Positions 26,101 through 41,100 of a DNA stretch of 64,000 bases are shown piece after piece. Below the pieces are notes generated by a model, which saw only the letters and a list, made by a program, of their open reading frames with translations, made no database searches and was not told the DNA's origin. The DNA is from Paracyclopina nana (taxonomy: Eukaryota > Arthropoda > Copepoda > Cyclopoida > Cyclopettidae): NCBI GenBank assembly GCA_019096065.1, contig JAGUCH010000008.1, forward strand, positions 5,275,001 to 5,339,000. The letters run 5' to 3'. Position 1 is the stretch's first letter; the number at the start of each line of letters is the position of its first letter. The position numbers were made by a program, and so were the translations under genes.

Positions 26101-29100
26101 AGACAATGGGACGCCATCTTTGAGCCAAGAAATAACCTCATGAGACCCAGAAGCTTGACATGGCAAAGTTGCACTCGTTTGAACTGGTAAAGTTTGATTC
26201 ACTGGTCCCAATTGGATGATTGGAGGAGGCCTATCAGCTTCCTTGGCCACATTGACTTCAGCTCGGGCTAAAACCGATCCACTTTCACTCACGGCAGCAC
26301 AGCTGTACCAACCTGCATCACGATGGGGCGAGACCGAGCCTAGAAAAATATGGCATTAATTTTGGCAAAGTGTCCCATATACCCTCAATCCCCCTTTTTC
26401 CTTGGCTCTCATTTTGCCCAGGGGGAAAAACGATGCCAATAAAAGGTTCTTGATGTCTTTTAGAGGCAATATGTGTTGCTACACTATATATGAGATACTT
26501 CAGCTAGTACATGTAGTATTTGTTGCTTTTACAAACAGCCACACTTCTGCACCTGCTGGGGCAAAATTGCAAAAGTTAACTTATGTGAAACCACCAAAGT
26601 GCTTTAGGAACAATAGAAATAAAAACACGCAACCTCTGAGTGCTACTTACTGATTCTTAAGGTGCCCTCGGGTGTGACAGTCACATGACCATGGCTGGTG
26701 GCTGGCAGAATGATTCCAGGGTTGGATTCCTTGATCCAGAACAAGGTTGGCGTAGGATTTCCAGCTGCAATGCAATCCAGGGCTGCTGGAGCGCCTTCGG
26801 CCACTTTTTGGTCAGAAGGTTCAACAAGAAATATGGGAGGAGCTGGAGAACGAAAAAAATTGCAATGATTGGGTCACATAACTCAGGCTATCTCTTTATC
26901 CCTCAAGAAGAATTGATGTTAGTGGTTAAACAAGGTCTGATGGTGGTGTGACTTCCCCAGAATAATAAATTCTGCATGTGTCATATCCCTTGGAAGAAGA
27001 AGCAATAATTTCCAATGGGAAAAGCCCATTTTCCATGCATATGGAGTGGAAAAAGTAGGTAGAGATTCTGATCTTCTCATGATCATCATCATAATATGAC
27101 GGCAAAAAAGTTTCATCAAATGAAAAACTATTTTTTTCTTGCTCAAACTTGGCTGACATCCCTAAAATTGCTTTGGAGTAATTTAAAAGACGATTTTTGA
27201 TCTTGAGAAGAAAAAGGAAAAATCTGCAAACTCAGATCAATTCCAGTGAGAGTATATAGGCTAATTTATCCGGCCATTTCAACATCAATAGGGCCAATTT
27301 TATGGTATTAGCAAGGAAGACAGCCATTTGTGAATGAGCTAAGTGTCGACCATCAAGATTTTATAGCATGGACCACTACTAATATTGATGATCATGGAAT
27401 ATCATACTGACTTTTTCCAGTATCAAAAGTTTAGAGGCTCTGCTTAATATTTTAGTGCGAGAGCAACCAATCGACCCTAGCTTTGCTTTCTTTGTCCCCA
27501 TAAATATATTACCTTCAGCTATATACTATAGTAGCTATTGCAGCAAGGGGTGGAAAAAAGGGAGGAAAAACTCGTATTTTTGCCAATACTTGATGCTTCT
27601 TCTTTTGGGAAAACGAAGACGTTAGGTACATCTGCACCCAAGAGGGAAATTGAAGTAAATAAATCAAGGATAACTTACAGTGGACCAGAACAGCTGCCTT
27701 GACCTCAACTGACCCAGCAGGGTTATCAGCCCGACAGACATAAATGTCTTGATCTTCAGGGCTAACATTCCTCAAATTCAAGACTGAGTTGTCCTTAACC
27801 ATGGCTCTGTTTGGGGGAATGTCACCATTTTGCCTGATCCATTGAAGCTCAGGTTTTGGCCTTCCACCAACCACGCAAGGCAAATCAATTTCGTCTCCTG
27901 CCACAGCGCTGACATTTTCTGGCGCTTTGATCACATAGGGTTTGACTAGAAAAAATTTCAAAGGAATCTTTCTTTTTAGGGCTTCTTATACAATTTCGGG
28001 GTACATCTGTGAACAAAAAACCCTGGCTTTTTCTATTGATAAAACCAGAGTTGTGGAACATTTTCCAAATAATTTGACAAATTGTCCACTCTTTTGCCTG
28101 CAAAGTCTCTTTCCTGACTAATATTTGATTGCTTACTTAAAAATTGCTCCTCACTGAACCGGACTAATACTCTGTTCATCTACCGTTCCTTAAGGAATGC
28201 ATAATGACGAAACAATGCAGAATGACAACTCTACGCAGCTAGTTTATGTACTGAGAACTCCTTTGCGCAAAGGAATTTCGCGTTCCGATTCCTTAAGAAG
28301 TTTGTAGATGAACAGAACATAAATCCACCGTTCACAATTTTTTGTATTACTTTATATTTCATAAGTGTGCGTTGACAAATCGTGTGATCCTCTCATAGTT
28401 GACGTTCTTTGAGCTGAACTGAATAAAGAAAAGCCTTGAAAAGCTTTTTACGTCCCCTTTCTGGTTGACAGATTTTGGCTCTTTTTAGGCCAGCTGATTT
28501 TTTATACTTGTAGCTTCCTAATGTAGCTCTTGTTTATACATTTCCTCAAGCATGAAACCCAGCATGAAGACTTTAAGAAAGTATATTGTAAAGAAAGTAT
28601 ATTGTAAAAAAGGCTAAATTAGATTAATTTCCGCCATTCTGCATGCACACTAGCCACAACTGGCACAATTTGACAACATTTGCTGTCCTTTTTTACAAGA
28701 CACATGACCATTGTAAACTTTCATTGCATTGTTAACAATGAAAGCAGAAAAACTGACTTTGCGCCTGTTTCACAGAACAGAAGAAATACAGCAACAAAAA
28801 GTAAGACAATGATGGTAAATTAATTGCAAAAGTTCTCCATTTAGGGAAATGGCTTTCTTTTTTCACATGATGAATATTCCCACATTGCACATTGGGAAAA
28901 AATGGAAAAAAACACAATATACCAACTGAACGTCAAAAATAGGTCTATGCTTGTACTTAACAAAATTATCAAAAATAACGGATGGAAAGGCTTAGTTACA
29001 GTTGAGCATATGCGCGTATAAAAATCAAATTGTAGATCGTTTAAAACAGCAAAGTCAACGAAAAGTGTGATGTACCTATTTCGAGCTATCCATTTATGAC

Positions 29101-32100
29101 CAGCCCACTGTGCAAAATTAATATTTCAGCATGTGGTGCAACGCAACAATAACAACACATCCAAGGCAAAAAGTGGCACAATTTGTCATGATGGAACTGC
29201 TTTGCTATATATAAATGATTTTCCACAGGGAAATATGCTGCTGAAGGAAATGAAAGAAGCTGCCATCAAATGCAGAAAACGTGAGTTAAATTGCCCCCTT
29301 TTGAAAAGGTTGGTATATAGGTTTTTGCAAGGAAGAAAAAATGCCAAAGTTGGAAAAAGGCCTTTTTCTGCTTCACTGAAAACTTGCTGAAAAAATATTA
29401 GCTTAAGTGGGTAAAATAACCACATTTGAGAAATTACCAGAAGCTGTCATGGCCAAAATTCAGCCAAAGACCCAAATCCCAAGGCCTCTTTCGCAACAAT
29501 TTATGGCCTTTGAAGAAGAAAAGCATATTGGCCTTACCCAGCACAGAGAGTTGAGCCTTTGCACTTGCCCTTGTGCCAACCTCATTTTTGGCCATGCACT
29601 GATACTTTGCATCATCTTCTTCATCCACATTTGTTATCACCAAAGATCCCTCCACTTCCATGGAGACCCTGGTAGCAAGGGAAAAAATGAAAGCATTAAT
29701 CTTTGATGGCCTAACTGAACGCATAAGGAGGAAATAACCTTTCAGACATATCAACAGCCAACCCCCAAGATTCTTTTCTTTCTCTTTTTTTGTGGGGGGC
29801 AAAATCGATCTGCTCACTACTTGAGATGACTCATGAAGGAAGCATCAATCTGGAAACACTGCAGTACTTATTGTGTTATCCAAAAGAGAACAAGCCTTAT
29901 CAGTTGCATATGTTGTGAAGTAAAAATACGTCGAAGCTGTCAACACAATTTGGAGCTCACTCTTTGGAGAAGCAATTAAAAACTAAAGAGTGGGTAATTT
30001 TTCAGTGCAAAGTTCTTCTTCTCCCTCCAATTTCAATTCCACATTTGCATATTTCACACCTTTGTCTCAGACTAATTGGTTCTGAATCGCTTTTAATTTC
30101 ACTCAAAGACAGATGTGCACTGAGTTAAAATTGTCTTTTTTCCAATTGAAAAAAAAGAAAGGGGGATGGAATTTGCATTTCTCCCAAAACTTAGATCAAG
30201 GAGGACACATCCAAAGTGTAACATTCTGAGCTGAGAAAATTTATGGGAGAAAAAGTAGCCAGTCTTCTATTTCCTGTAAGAAAATTCTATCAGCAACTTT
30301 GTGCAGTAAAGCCCGATGTTGTTGTTGTTTCCTTTTTGCATCTCTTTGAAATGACTTTTTGGACCTGGATATCCCCAAATCTCCTGAGTCATCTTCCCAC
30401 CCCTTTTTTACCACTTGCAGACAATTACAAGTAGTTTTTGGTTGGGGGTAATGCAGTTCTCTTTTGGGAATTAATGAGCTTTGTCTAGAAATACCACCCT
30501 TTAAAAAGCAGGAAAAACTTTCTATGATTGCAATAACTCCCAAGAAAATACAGCAGTTTCTCAAGATTCAATTTTGAAGCTTTTTCATCAAGTTCATTTC
30601 AAATCTGGCAAAAAGCAAATACACTTTGCTCTCAAGCTTTTTGCCATGAAGAGCCTAAATTGAAAGGAGAGGTAGCAAATCAATATTTCTTTTGTATCCC
30701 TCCATCAATCGTGCTTAACTTTAAATCCGAAATAGTCTGACATTTAGAGTAGAATACAGAGTAAGGAAGTGATTTTTGCACTGCACAGTGCACAGGGTTT
30801 ATTATGTTAAGCCCTAAAAAAAGCCCCCTCGTTTCATTCAATCTTTCTCACCTAGGATCTTTGTCAGTGTCAAGAAGTTTTCCATTTTTCTTCCAGAAAA
30901 TTGTGGGCGATGGAGTTCCCTTGGGAGCAGCACAAATCAAACGTGCAATGCCACCTTTTACCACGCCTGTATTTTCAGGTTCAAGCCTGAACTTGTCCCT
31001 TAGAACTGAAAAGAAGGGGAGATGATTCTGGAGGCTTTCAAGCAAGGAACTGAGAAATGGCTCTTTACCTGCAATGGTCAAGGTGGCATTTTTGCTAGCC
31101 ACAGTGCCAAAATCGTTGGAAGCTTGGCACCAATATATACCGCCATCAAACTCCTTGCGAGTGTGAACAGCTCGAAGGAAAAACAGAGATCCACTCGGGA
31201 ATAAAACGCGATGCGACTGAAAAAGACGGCAAAAAACGAAGAGTCAGCTGATGAAGTTTGACCCGTGTTGATTTCGCGAACAAACAAAACCGTTCGATAT
31301 TTTTGAGAACCGTTCAAAAAAAAAGTTAGAGCCGTTCCAGTTGAAATTCTGTGCCTACGTAATCCTTGTCATAATAATGCTGTGAATATTGAGTTTCCTA
31401 CACTAATTGCATGATTAATTCACAAATACATTACGTTAAAAAGTATCAGCGACTTTTTTGTTTGTTTTTGAGACCGGGTTTAATTTTCGATCTCATGGCA
31501 CGTGAATTCCAATTGTAAACAAAACAGTCTTAGTTACGGTGATTTGTGCAACGCGTTAATTATTACCTATTGGCAAAGTCATCAACTTCAGGTCAGTTAA
31601 AGATTGAAAGCAGTCTTATTTTATAATGTTTTGATCTTTGTTGACAAGATTTATCGAGTGCTTCCGAATCGGGAGAATCTTTTAGAAAGCTTTAAGTTAA
31701 AGTATTTTTACAAAAAGCTTTTTACACCAATGCACTCACATTTGCCAATTTTTGCTAAGGTTATTCCACGTCAAGAAATTCGAGGCTCTCTAATTGACTT
31801 ACATTTCGATCCGTCGCGGCTGTGATCACAGGTTGTCCATCTTTGAACCAAGTTATGGTGGGGCTTGGCTCCCCTTCAGCTTTGCATCCCAAAGTTACTG
31901 GCTCATTTTTGGCCACTGCTGTATCTTCTGGATGCTCTATGATCTTGGGAGGACCAGATGCTGATGCCAAAATGCCTGTAAAACAAGTATTTTTTTAAAG
32001 AACTTTGCAAACTTTTTAAGGGGCTTTCACATCTCCTGTAATGATAGTCCATTAGAAGCCTCATTCCATCAGTAGGAAAAGCAAGGGAAAAGTTTGCTGT

Positions 32101-35100
32101 CCTAATTTGGACAGCTGCACTGCCATGTTAGTCTAGAAGTACTATGGCCCTCAAAACCACCCAATTTTTTTAATGTGCATGATGTGATGGGGTGGAATTT
32201 CCAACCATATCATTTCAAGAACTTCCTTTCATTCCACTACACCATTAGTCAAATGACTGGAATTTTCTTCTTCTAGGAAAGTTAAAGCTACATTGTTTGT
32301 TTGAAAGCTGTCCTTGATGTTTGACTTGTAGTGATTGAAGCAATTTAAATTCCCCTGTAGACAGAGATAGGGAGAGTTGTAAAAGCACAACAATGAGATC
32401 AAATAGTTGTTACACAGCTTGATCCAAAGAATGGATAAAGTTTTCCTCCTCATTGTAGCTACAATTTTCCACTACCTTTCGCCAACTTGAAATAGCTGCA
32501 AAGTCAAAAGTAGTTCCAAGTGCCCCCTATACAATAAGCAATTGAGAAAGAAGAAGTTTCTCTGAAAAGGAAACTTTGCTTCTAATCAAAACAAAGTTGT
32601 TCATGATTGTTGTTGAAGACTTTGAACAATTGCAACATTGAGAGAATTGAGCTGCAACATCATTTTCCAAAGGCCAGGTTAAATTAGAGACTCAACTTCT
32701 TCTTTGCAAATAAAGTGAGAATGAGTTAGAGTGCATTTCTAAATTCCCAAGGAGTTAATTACTTAGTGGTCTCCTAAGTTCAATAAATTGCTGAAAATGT
32801 GACTGGAATGTTGATGAAAAGCAGACCCTTCAAATTCTCAAAGTCAATGTCCTTTGAATTGCGAGAATAGCACTTGGCAAGAATTTCAGCTTCAAATATC
32901 TCCTTAAGAGGGGTTGAAAGTCAACAACAATAAACCATTTCCCCGATTGCTTCAACATTTATTGCTTCCTGCTTCACTTTCAGGATTCAATTAAAGTTAT
33001 TCACGGCCTGAAATTGTGTAGTGGCTTCCAAGAATTGTTAAATAGGTGCTAGAGAGGAGCATCATAAAAACTCAACGTTTCCCATAAAAATAATCTTTTT
33101 TTTACAATTACTTTCTGGCGTCAAATATGAATATGCTTGGCAGAATATGAATGGAGGTCTGTGCCAAGTCTAGCCCTATGTGCTGAATCGCAGTATTGTT
33201 AAAATTCTCTTGTATTAAAGCTACTAATCCTCTCTGAGCATATTTGAACTCCTGTGTTGACAGGAGGGCGCAAATCGTTCAAATTGCCTTTGAAAGCTGG
33301 CAAATTAGAAGCTAGCTAAATGGGAAGGACAAACATTTTCATGTTTTGACCTGACATGCGCTTGCCCTTCAACTTCTGCTCAAGATAGTTATCTTTTCCT
33401 AGATAGCAGTCTCTTGCTTAGCATAAGGGGAAAGAAACAATTACTAATACCCAATATGTTTGGTTGTTGCCCTTACCACACATAGTTAAGATAATCATGC
33501 ATCATCCCACAAATAAGGAAGTGAGTTGTTCTAAGGAAAAGCAAGGGGGTAATGCCCTTCTTCACCCCCTTTTGGCTCCAAAGATCACTAGTGTGACTAA
33601 GACTATTAGACATCTTGGATGTGTATGAAGATACCCTCTACCTTCTAGTATTTCATTTAATTGGATGCCATCTATTATTTAGACTGCTTCATCCAAGTTA
33701 ATCAAGATGAAGCAGCAGTAGTACATATGGAGCTCAATTTCACTCTGCAAAGTTTGTCCAGGTTCTGCCTGGAATTTCTAAGTCTGTACTATGGATGACA
33801 TTGGTGAAATTAAATTTTAGATTTCCTATTTTTATTTTGTTAATAGTCCACATGGACAAAGGGCTCCCTTCTTACCATGATTGTGGCTACTGATGAGAAA
33901 GTAGCCCTGCTTGGTTTTGATAGCCTTTCCTAGCTTCAACCCCTTATCATAACTAACAGGAGCTTAGGCAAAAATGCATTTCCTGTGCAAAAAAGTTGGC
34001 TCCAAGAATTTGTCTTGTGGAGAAAAAGTTTGTTCAGGAGGAGTTGTTGATGACAATATTAATGAAGTCAAAGTTGACTCTCTCTTTCTGTCCACCCTAG
34101 GCACAACAAATGTTTTTTCTGTGGCCCACCCACTGAGGCTAACACATTTCTTATTGTTCTCACCCCACTGAGAAGAGACCTTTCAAATTGTTGAAATGCT
34201 TTCATTTTATGCCCACTTAGAGAAAATGTAATTTGCCTACTCAAATTAGCAAGAGAACTGGTGATTTTACCCAGAAGAAGCATTTTTAATGAGTCGTGAA
34301 CAGTCTTGCTGACCTGAAGTTCTTTCAACCCCAAAATGCAAACAATAGAAGTGAGGATAAAGTGTTGATCTAGGATGGATACTTCTTTAATGGTGAAAGT
34401 TTTCTTGGCAGATGTGGAAATCCTACCCGCTCAAAATTGAGCTGACCAACTGCAAGCTTTATGGAGGCTTTCTTTTTTATTGATGTCAGAAAATGTGGAC
34501 CTATCATGGCAAACAACCATTAGCCAAAATCTTGGCCCACATTTCACTTAAACCTTTTTCTGCCAGTATTGTATAAACAATAGCTTTACAAGTCAGCTCA
34601 CTAGCACTGCTGCAGCTTTCATCATGATACGGTCTGCAGCTCATGCGAAGTTGACAAGCAAGTCAATAGTCAACTTCGTCTTAGTCGTCTACTTCTAAAG
34701 TTTCACACACTTTTAAATGCAAACAGGAGGGAAAAAAGCACATCAAAGCAATGACAAATGATGAAATGCTGTGCAATCTTGCATTCCCAGCAAACTTTTG
34801 TTCAGCCGCTTAGTGCATCTCAGCTCACTAAATGCAGTCTAGTTGAGATATCTTGGCCATATTTTAATTTTATTATAATTCCAATCAACTGAAAGTGTTC
34901 AACAAATTACTTTCCAAGTCTACTTATTTTTACTGGGGCCTTATTTAGATGACTGCCAAAAACGAACGCTTATTGGTTAACTTTCCTAGCTATGGTTTGG
35001 CATAAATAAACCGGATTTTTTAAACCAGCCTCTCCTCCAGAATTGGCTGTACTCCATATTTTAATTTATGTTAACTTCGTTCAGGTAGAAAGTTATTTTG

Positions 35101-38100
35101 AACACCAAACTTCCTTAATAAGTATCATTTTCACCATTGTTTCCCTAGTCCAGTGTCAGCATAAGTTTGGGGAGGAAATACCCTCTTGTAATGCATAGCA
35201 CATTTCATTGTGAAGTTGACATATTTGTTCTTCTAAGTAGCCAATTCTCCTCTGTATTCAGTTAGGTGTCATAGCCATTTGTCACTTGAGTCTGAAGCTT
35301 AACAATGAAAGAAGAGTGCTATTTTTATTGATTGGTGAGCACAACAAGCTAGAAAAAATACCAATACTTGTTTATCTCTTCCCCTCATGTGCTTGTACTA
35401 GCTGGCAGTAATTACTGAACAGCAGCAGCTATAAATACTCATGTATTGTTGTGGTTTTGCTTGAACCACCATCAAGTTTGGTGAGGATTTGCATTTCTAA
35501 TTCTAGCTGACATGTAGCATTAAGCTCCTTTTTGCATGTTTCAGAGCCCCCCAAATGAGGCCATTTACTGCAGTTTTCCCTGACAATTTCATTTATAGGA
35601 AGTGTGATACCTCATCAAAGCTGAAAAGTACTATTGAGAAAGTGCACCAAAATACCAGCTTATCTTTGGATTAGCAAAAGCTGAAGTTGTGAAACATGAA
35701 AGAAGGCTTTGTCCATGCAGACTTGTTGAACACTTAGGGTCACATTACAGTTGGGGGTAGTTTTCATTCAATATATAGCATATAGTTCTATGTATTGCAT
35801 GCGTGCACCTTACTCAACTACATGTGCTATGACTGCTGTCATCCCTAGTCTTTTCAAGTGTCAGCACTCATCATTGTTCCCCTCCTAGTATGCTCTCAAT
35901 ATTGTGAAAAACTTGTTCCACGTCAGCCATATTAGATGACAAGTGTCTGAAATGTTCAGGAACTTTCATCAGGATTGGTCACTTTTGACAGCATAAGTGA
36001 TTTTCAATTTCTATCTTCTTTTTATGTTTTGTAGCAGTGGTGAAAAAGATTATTTTGCTGAAATGGTGGGTTCTTTCTTCACTGGTTTTCTGCTGAATTG
36101 TATCCCCCAATTCTTGAAATAATCATGGCTAAAGAGATGAATGGGGATTTTGCAATCTGGGATCTCCTTGACCAGTTTGGAGACAGTGAGGGATTTATTT
36201 TACCACACAGCCAAAGAGAAGAAGATCCATCACAGTGGTAGCAGTAGTAGAAGGAGCCAAGCTAGATAACATTGGAGCAGATGGCATAACTGGCCATTTA
36301 GGAACTATAGTAGCCATCTTTTTTAGTGTAAAAAGGGGGAGAGAAAAAATAATATTGGCTCCTTCACCTGACATCAGCAGAATTGAGGCTCAATCATTTT
36401 CAGCTGCTAGTGTTTTGCCCCTCAACAGACAAGCCCTTTTTCTCCTAAATTGAGAAACTTTTTGTGAAAACCAAGAGATAAGACAAAACTTGAGCTCTTC
36501 TTCCCTCAACAGATTGAATCTTCCATATGCAAAAAACTTGGCCTGTGTACATAAAGTATTTCTAGGGTTGGAAATCATGTGCACATACTAGGGTTCAAGA
36601 AAGCCCTCCTCCAAAGTGCATAAATACATTAGCATAAAGCTGTGACTTCAATACTTCCACTGTGCACTGTAGATTTTTTTTCTTTGGACAGTATGAGAGA
36701 TCGCTGATAAATAATTCCTGATGCTTTTACTGCTACTCTAGAGGTCAATGTTAGGACCATAAAGCATTTTGCTTTTTTGGCTCAAAGAAAAAGCAGCTGA
36801 TGATTTTGCCAAATATTTTGCTTTAATTTCCAAGGTTTAAATCATATTTTGTCTGTAGTTAAGCGTGGATCTAGGAAAATTTGCAGTGAGCCGAGATTCT
36901 TGAGCTCCCTGTATACTGAATGGGTTCAAGACTCTTGAAGTTAGGGGTGGTGAAATTGGTTCAAGACAAGTTCTAGTGGCATTTGGAATAACACACAACA
37001 AAAGTTGTTGTAGTAGTTGTTGTTCAAGAAAGTCACCTGCATGCATAATGTGGCTATGCTTACAGAGTAAATTCCAACTTTTTGCATCTCAATGGCAGCA
37101 GCAGGAGCAGAAGCTTTTGTGCCAAAAAATGGTAAATGGTTCCAGGTGACAAAACTTTATCTGATGAAATATTCAATTTCTTTGATCGATGATAACATCC
37201 GAAAAGGATAAGAAGGGGAAACATCCCCCTAGAAATGGAATTTTACGTTTAACGCTCAATAAGATGGTTTTCTGGCGCCAAAATGTCCAAATTGCCCAGA
37301 GCCTCAAGCTGTATAACGGTTTTTAGGCACTATACTGTCTGGAGCCTCACCAACGGTTTTTCTGAATGGGAGGCTTTTAAAAAGTTGTAAAACCAAATTG
37401 ATACAATATTTAAGAAGCTTTTATTAAAATGAATTTTTCATTATCATTTATAAATGGGAGGTCTTTGCGAAACCAGCCCGCAGTGTCTGCTCTCGTCTTT
37501 TTGGCCCCCATCTGCTCAATGTGAGATATTACTATGACTTCACAGCACATATGTGCTGACACCAAACTTTTGAGCTGAAAAATGATGAATTTCCATCATC
37601 ATATGGCATCAATATGGCTTACCTAAAAGCAGAAAATTCTTAGGTAAAGTAGAGCGATGGCTGATGTAATTTATGCTTTCTTTTTCCCCCTTCTTACTAA
37701 GGCAGAAGCTCTCTCTCTCTTTACTCACACCTTTAAATTAGGTAGGCTGACAAATGGTAGAGTGCCAGAAACAATGACAAGGCTTGGGATGTCATCAGCA
37801 AAATGAAAACGGTTGCCTCTCTGCCAAAAAAGTTATTCTATATAAGGCTGTCCTCTTGTTTGTTGAGAGAAAAGGTCTTTGTTTTATCAGAAGTAAGTAG
37901 GTATCTGTGAATTGAAATGAGTTGGTTCAAAACCATTGACTGCAGAAGAAAATTCATTTTAATTTTATCACTTTTGACCTAGTTGCGTAGCAAGATAGGC
38001 TTCTTCAAGGCTACGCCTTCCTACTTTTTGCAAGAAAATGGGTATTCTTTTCTCAAAGTTGTTCAAGGTGCTCAAGAATTCATGGGAAGCCATTGGAAGC

Positions 38101-41100
38101 AAATGAGGTTGCAAGATTGAGCCATATTGTGATGTCATACACTTTCCCAACAGCATATGAGTCCCATATCCTTACAAATAATGGCAATTTCCTTCCTGTC
38201 CCAACTTGCAGGTAAAACCTACTTCTAGAAGCCTCTTGGGGGCAATTATAAACAAATTGGGTTTTTCAACCGAAGGCAAATTAGTGGTAATGATGGGGAA
38301 CAGCATGCCTTTTTTATGGAGCTCTGAATCTTCACTACAAGGATGATGACCAAGTCATAAACTGAATTTTATTATAATTATCCTGCATTTTGAGCTTTTT
38401 TTGCCCTTATAAAGTTTTTTTTGCTCGCCTCCTTCAAGGAGTTTATTTACTGAGCAGCCAAAATGGAACGCATCTTGAAGTGTCTAAAGGCTACTCAAAG
38501 GCCATTTCAAAGAAAGCCTTGGTGTAAAATTAGGCCATTTTAGGCCTCCAAGAGGGTCTTTGTTGCTGTGTATATTGACATTGCCTGATGATCATCATTG
38601 TGGTCCTAAATCGGAAGTGCCTTGTGTGGAGGCAACCCCAAAAGCAAACCTTGGAGAGAAGTGAGGCAGAAAATTAGCTTTTTTACTCTGTTCTAGCTTG
38701 TAGTGTTGGCAGAGAAATCTGCTGTTGCTTTAAGACTTTTTTGATGCCTCTTTTTTCATCTTGAGCATCTTCTATATGATAAAAGAAGAGGTAAATTGTC
38801 TCAGCTGCTTGCCAAATCTCTTGGGAGGACTAGTGTGGAATATAGAGGACAATAAGGGAAGCAGAAGGCTTTAGAGCAAAGCAGGGTGATCTGATAAAAC
38901 TGCATGAAAAACCAGGTCAGCCATTGTTATTTAAACTTTGTGTGCCCAATGTTGGCCAAAACAAGTTCCACTCAGTGATATGTCATCTAGCAAACATTTT
39001 CAATTCAAAAGGCTTTGTGCAGTGATTGGAAAGCTTGAAATATAAATAAAAGCCAATTGAATCCAAAAAAATTCTTCTCGCATTAGCTAAAGATATCATA
39101 AAATTAGTAGTCACTATTTTGTACGAAAAGCATTATCGACTTTTCAGCCTCACTTATGAGGCTCACCCAATGAGTTTCAGCTAAATAAAAATTATTAAAT
39201 TTACTTTGCTTAGAATTGAATTATTATAGAAAAGTAATTGGCGATAGCTTCTTTAAAGGATTTTCAGTTCAATTTTTTTTTGCATCACCCTTTAGAGGTA
39301 GGGGTAACCTGATGAAGATCACGGCCATCTATTTTGCTCCCTCAGTAGCTTTCCTCAGTGGCACAATTTTGTCCCTGTTTTTCATGTGTGTCTCATTTTT
39401 TTGGTTCCAGGGTAGTACGTGGGTAATCCAATCAAGACAGGCAGGGAAAAATTGAGGGGAATTTTGAACTGTTTCAAAAGACACAGCAAAATACTGCAGT
39501 AGTGTTTTTACTCCACTTGGCTAGTAATAGACCATCTGTGTCAGCAGCTCCTCCATTTTTTACACAAATTGCTTTTTGTTTCTTACTTTATAAGTACGGT
39601 ATTAGTTTCAAGTTACACAGATGGGATCATAAGAGAAAAGAGGATTAATGTCTGTACCATAGTTATTATTAACAATGCAATGAGGGGAAGTTGAAACTGA
39701 ATATTGCCATCAAACCATGGGCTATAGCCTCAATCGAGTATTAGTGAAGCAAAGCTAAGTAAGCTGAGATGAGTCTGGTGTTTTTGTGTACACAAAAGTT
39801 GTACTGTAGACCTCTATAAACAAGGGTTGAGGACCTATGGGACCAAGTTTGGCCTTAGGGCTCTTACCCTATACCACACAAATAAATGGAGATTGTTGCA
39901 AACCGATAAGAACTACTGTAGTATGCTATGCATATGTGTTCTTGCAGGGAAATTAAACCTGGTCAACCTTCAGGCCAAGTTTGATGTGTTTTTAACTGTA
40001 ATGGCTGCTCATTAACCACAACTCTCCCACTTTTTAATTGCTTTCTTCAATGTCCCTTGGGATGATAACTTGTGTGTGATGTTATTTTATGCTTTTTGCA
40101 TTATGGAACTCGGCAACTCAAGGGCTCCTAATCACGGTTTTTCCTCCATACAATTAAGAAAAGACGAAAAGAGTCGAAAGTAGGGGGAAAAGGGCGGATA
40201 TGGACGATCGAACGATAATGAGAGAGGAGGGAGACCCCTTCAAAAAAAGTACAATACCTTAAATCGTCTTCTACGCTAGATGAAATGCCATACTAGCATA
40301 CCCATGCTAAAAACCGCCTGAATAAATCTACTTTTTTATGCATGCTTGGAATATTGTCTTGGCTGGTGATAAGCAAAATTGAGTAAGGGGAGCCTTATGT
40401 CTGGCCATGGAGTCTGAGTCACCTTTTTGCTGCTTCAAGAAGCTTTTCATGGTCGTTGTGTTGAGAGCCTTTCTCATGGGAGAGATGCGTCCATGAGAAA
40501 CAATTGAATTAGTAATGGACAACAGAGCAAGCTTCTTTACTTAAAAAGTAGGCAAAGCTTTGCATGAAGTCTAGATTGATGAGCCTTTTTATTAATGCAG
40601 CCCACTTCCAACTAACAGACCTTTAAACATGTATTTTGCACAACTAGTTTTGCTAGTAAAAATGCCTTATTTCAATCTGATTATTTTGAAAGGTATTTTA
40701 CTTTGCTAAAGGCAAAAACGTCTTGAATTAGTCTATAGTAATTAATTTTGGTAACTTCAATTTGGCTATTTTTTAGGAGGGAATAAAAATGTGATACAAC
40801 CCCGTTTCATCCGTTAAATGAGTTTATATTCAGCTTCTCTTGGCTAATGCTTTGTGCCGCCTTTTTGCTGTTTAAAGGATCTTTTGCTTTGCTATGCTAT
40901 CTCGGAGCTCACACGCCTCTTCCCTGTAGAATTTGCCATCAAATGAAGCGCTTATGTGTCACTTGCACCCGGTTTTCCAAAACTATATTGTCCTTTCAGA
41001 TTAAGCACCCCTTTCCTTAGTTCAGCTTAGCTGCAATTCTGTCGATAAATAAACATCAATCCAACTTTCTTTGGAAATAGGATTTTCAAGTTCTTCCTTA

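Noticed and set aside
34646-34678. Perfect 10-bp hairpin with a 13-base loop in robo intron 1
   Set aside because: The stem is too short for a microRNA precursor and such hairpins arise by chance in kilobases of AT-rich DNA.
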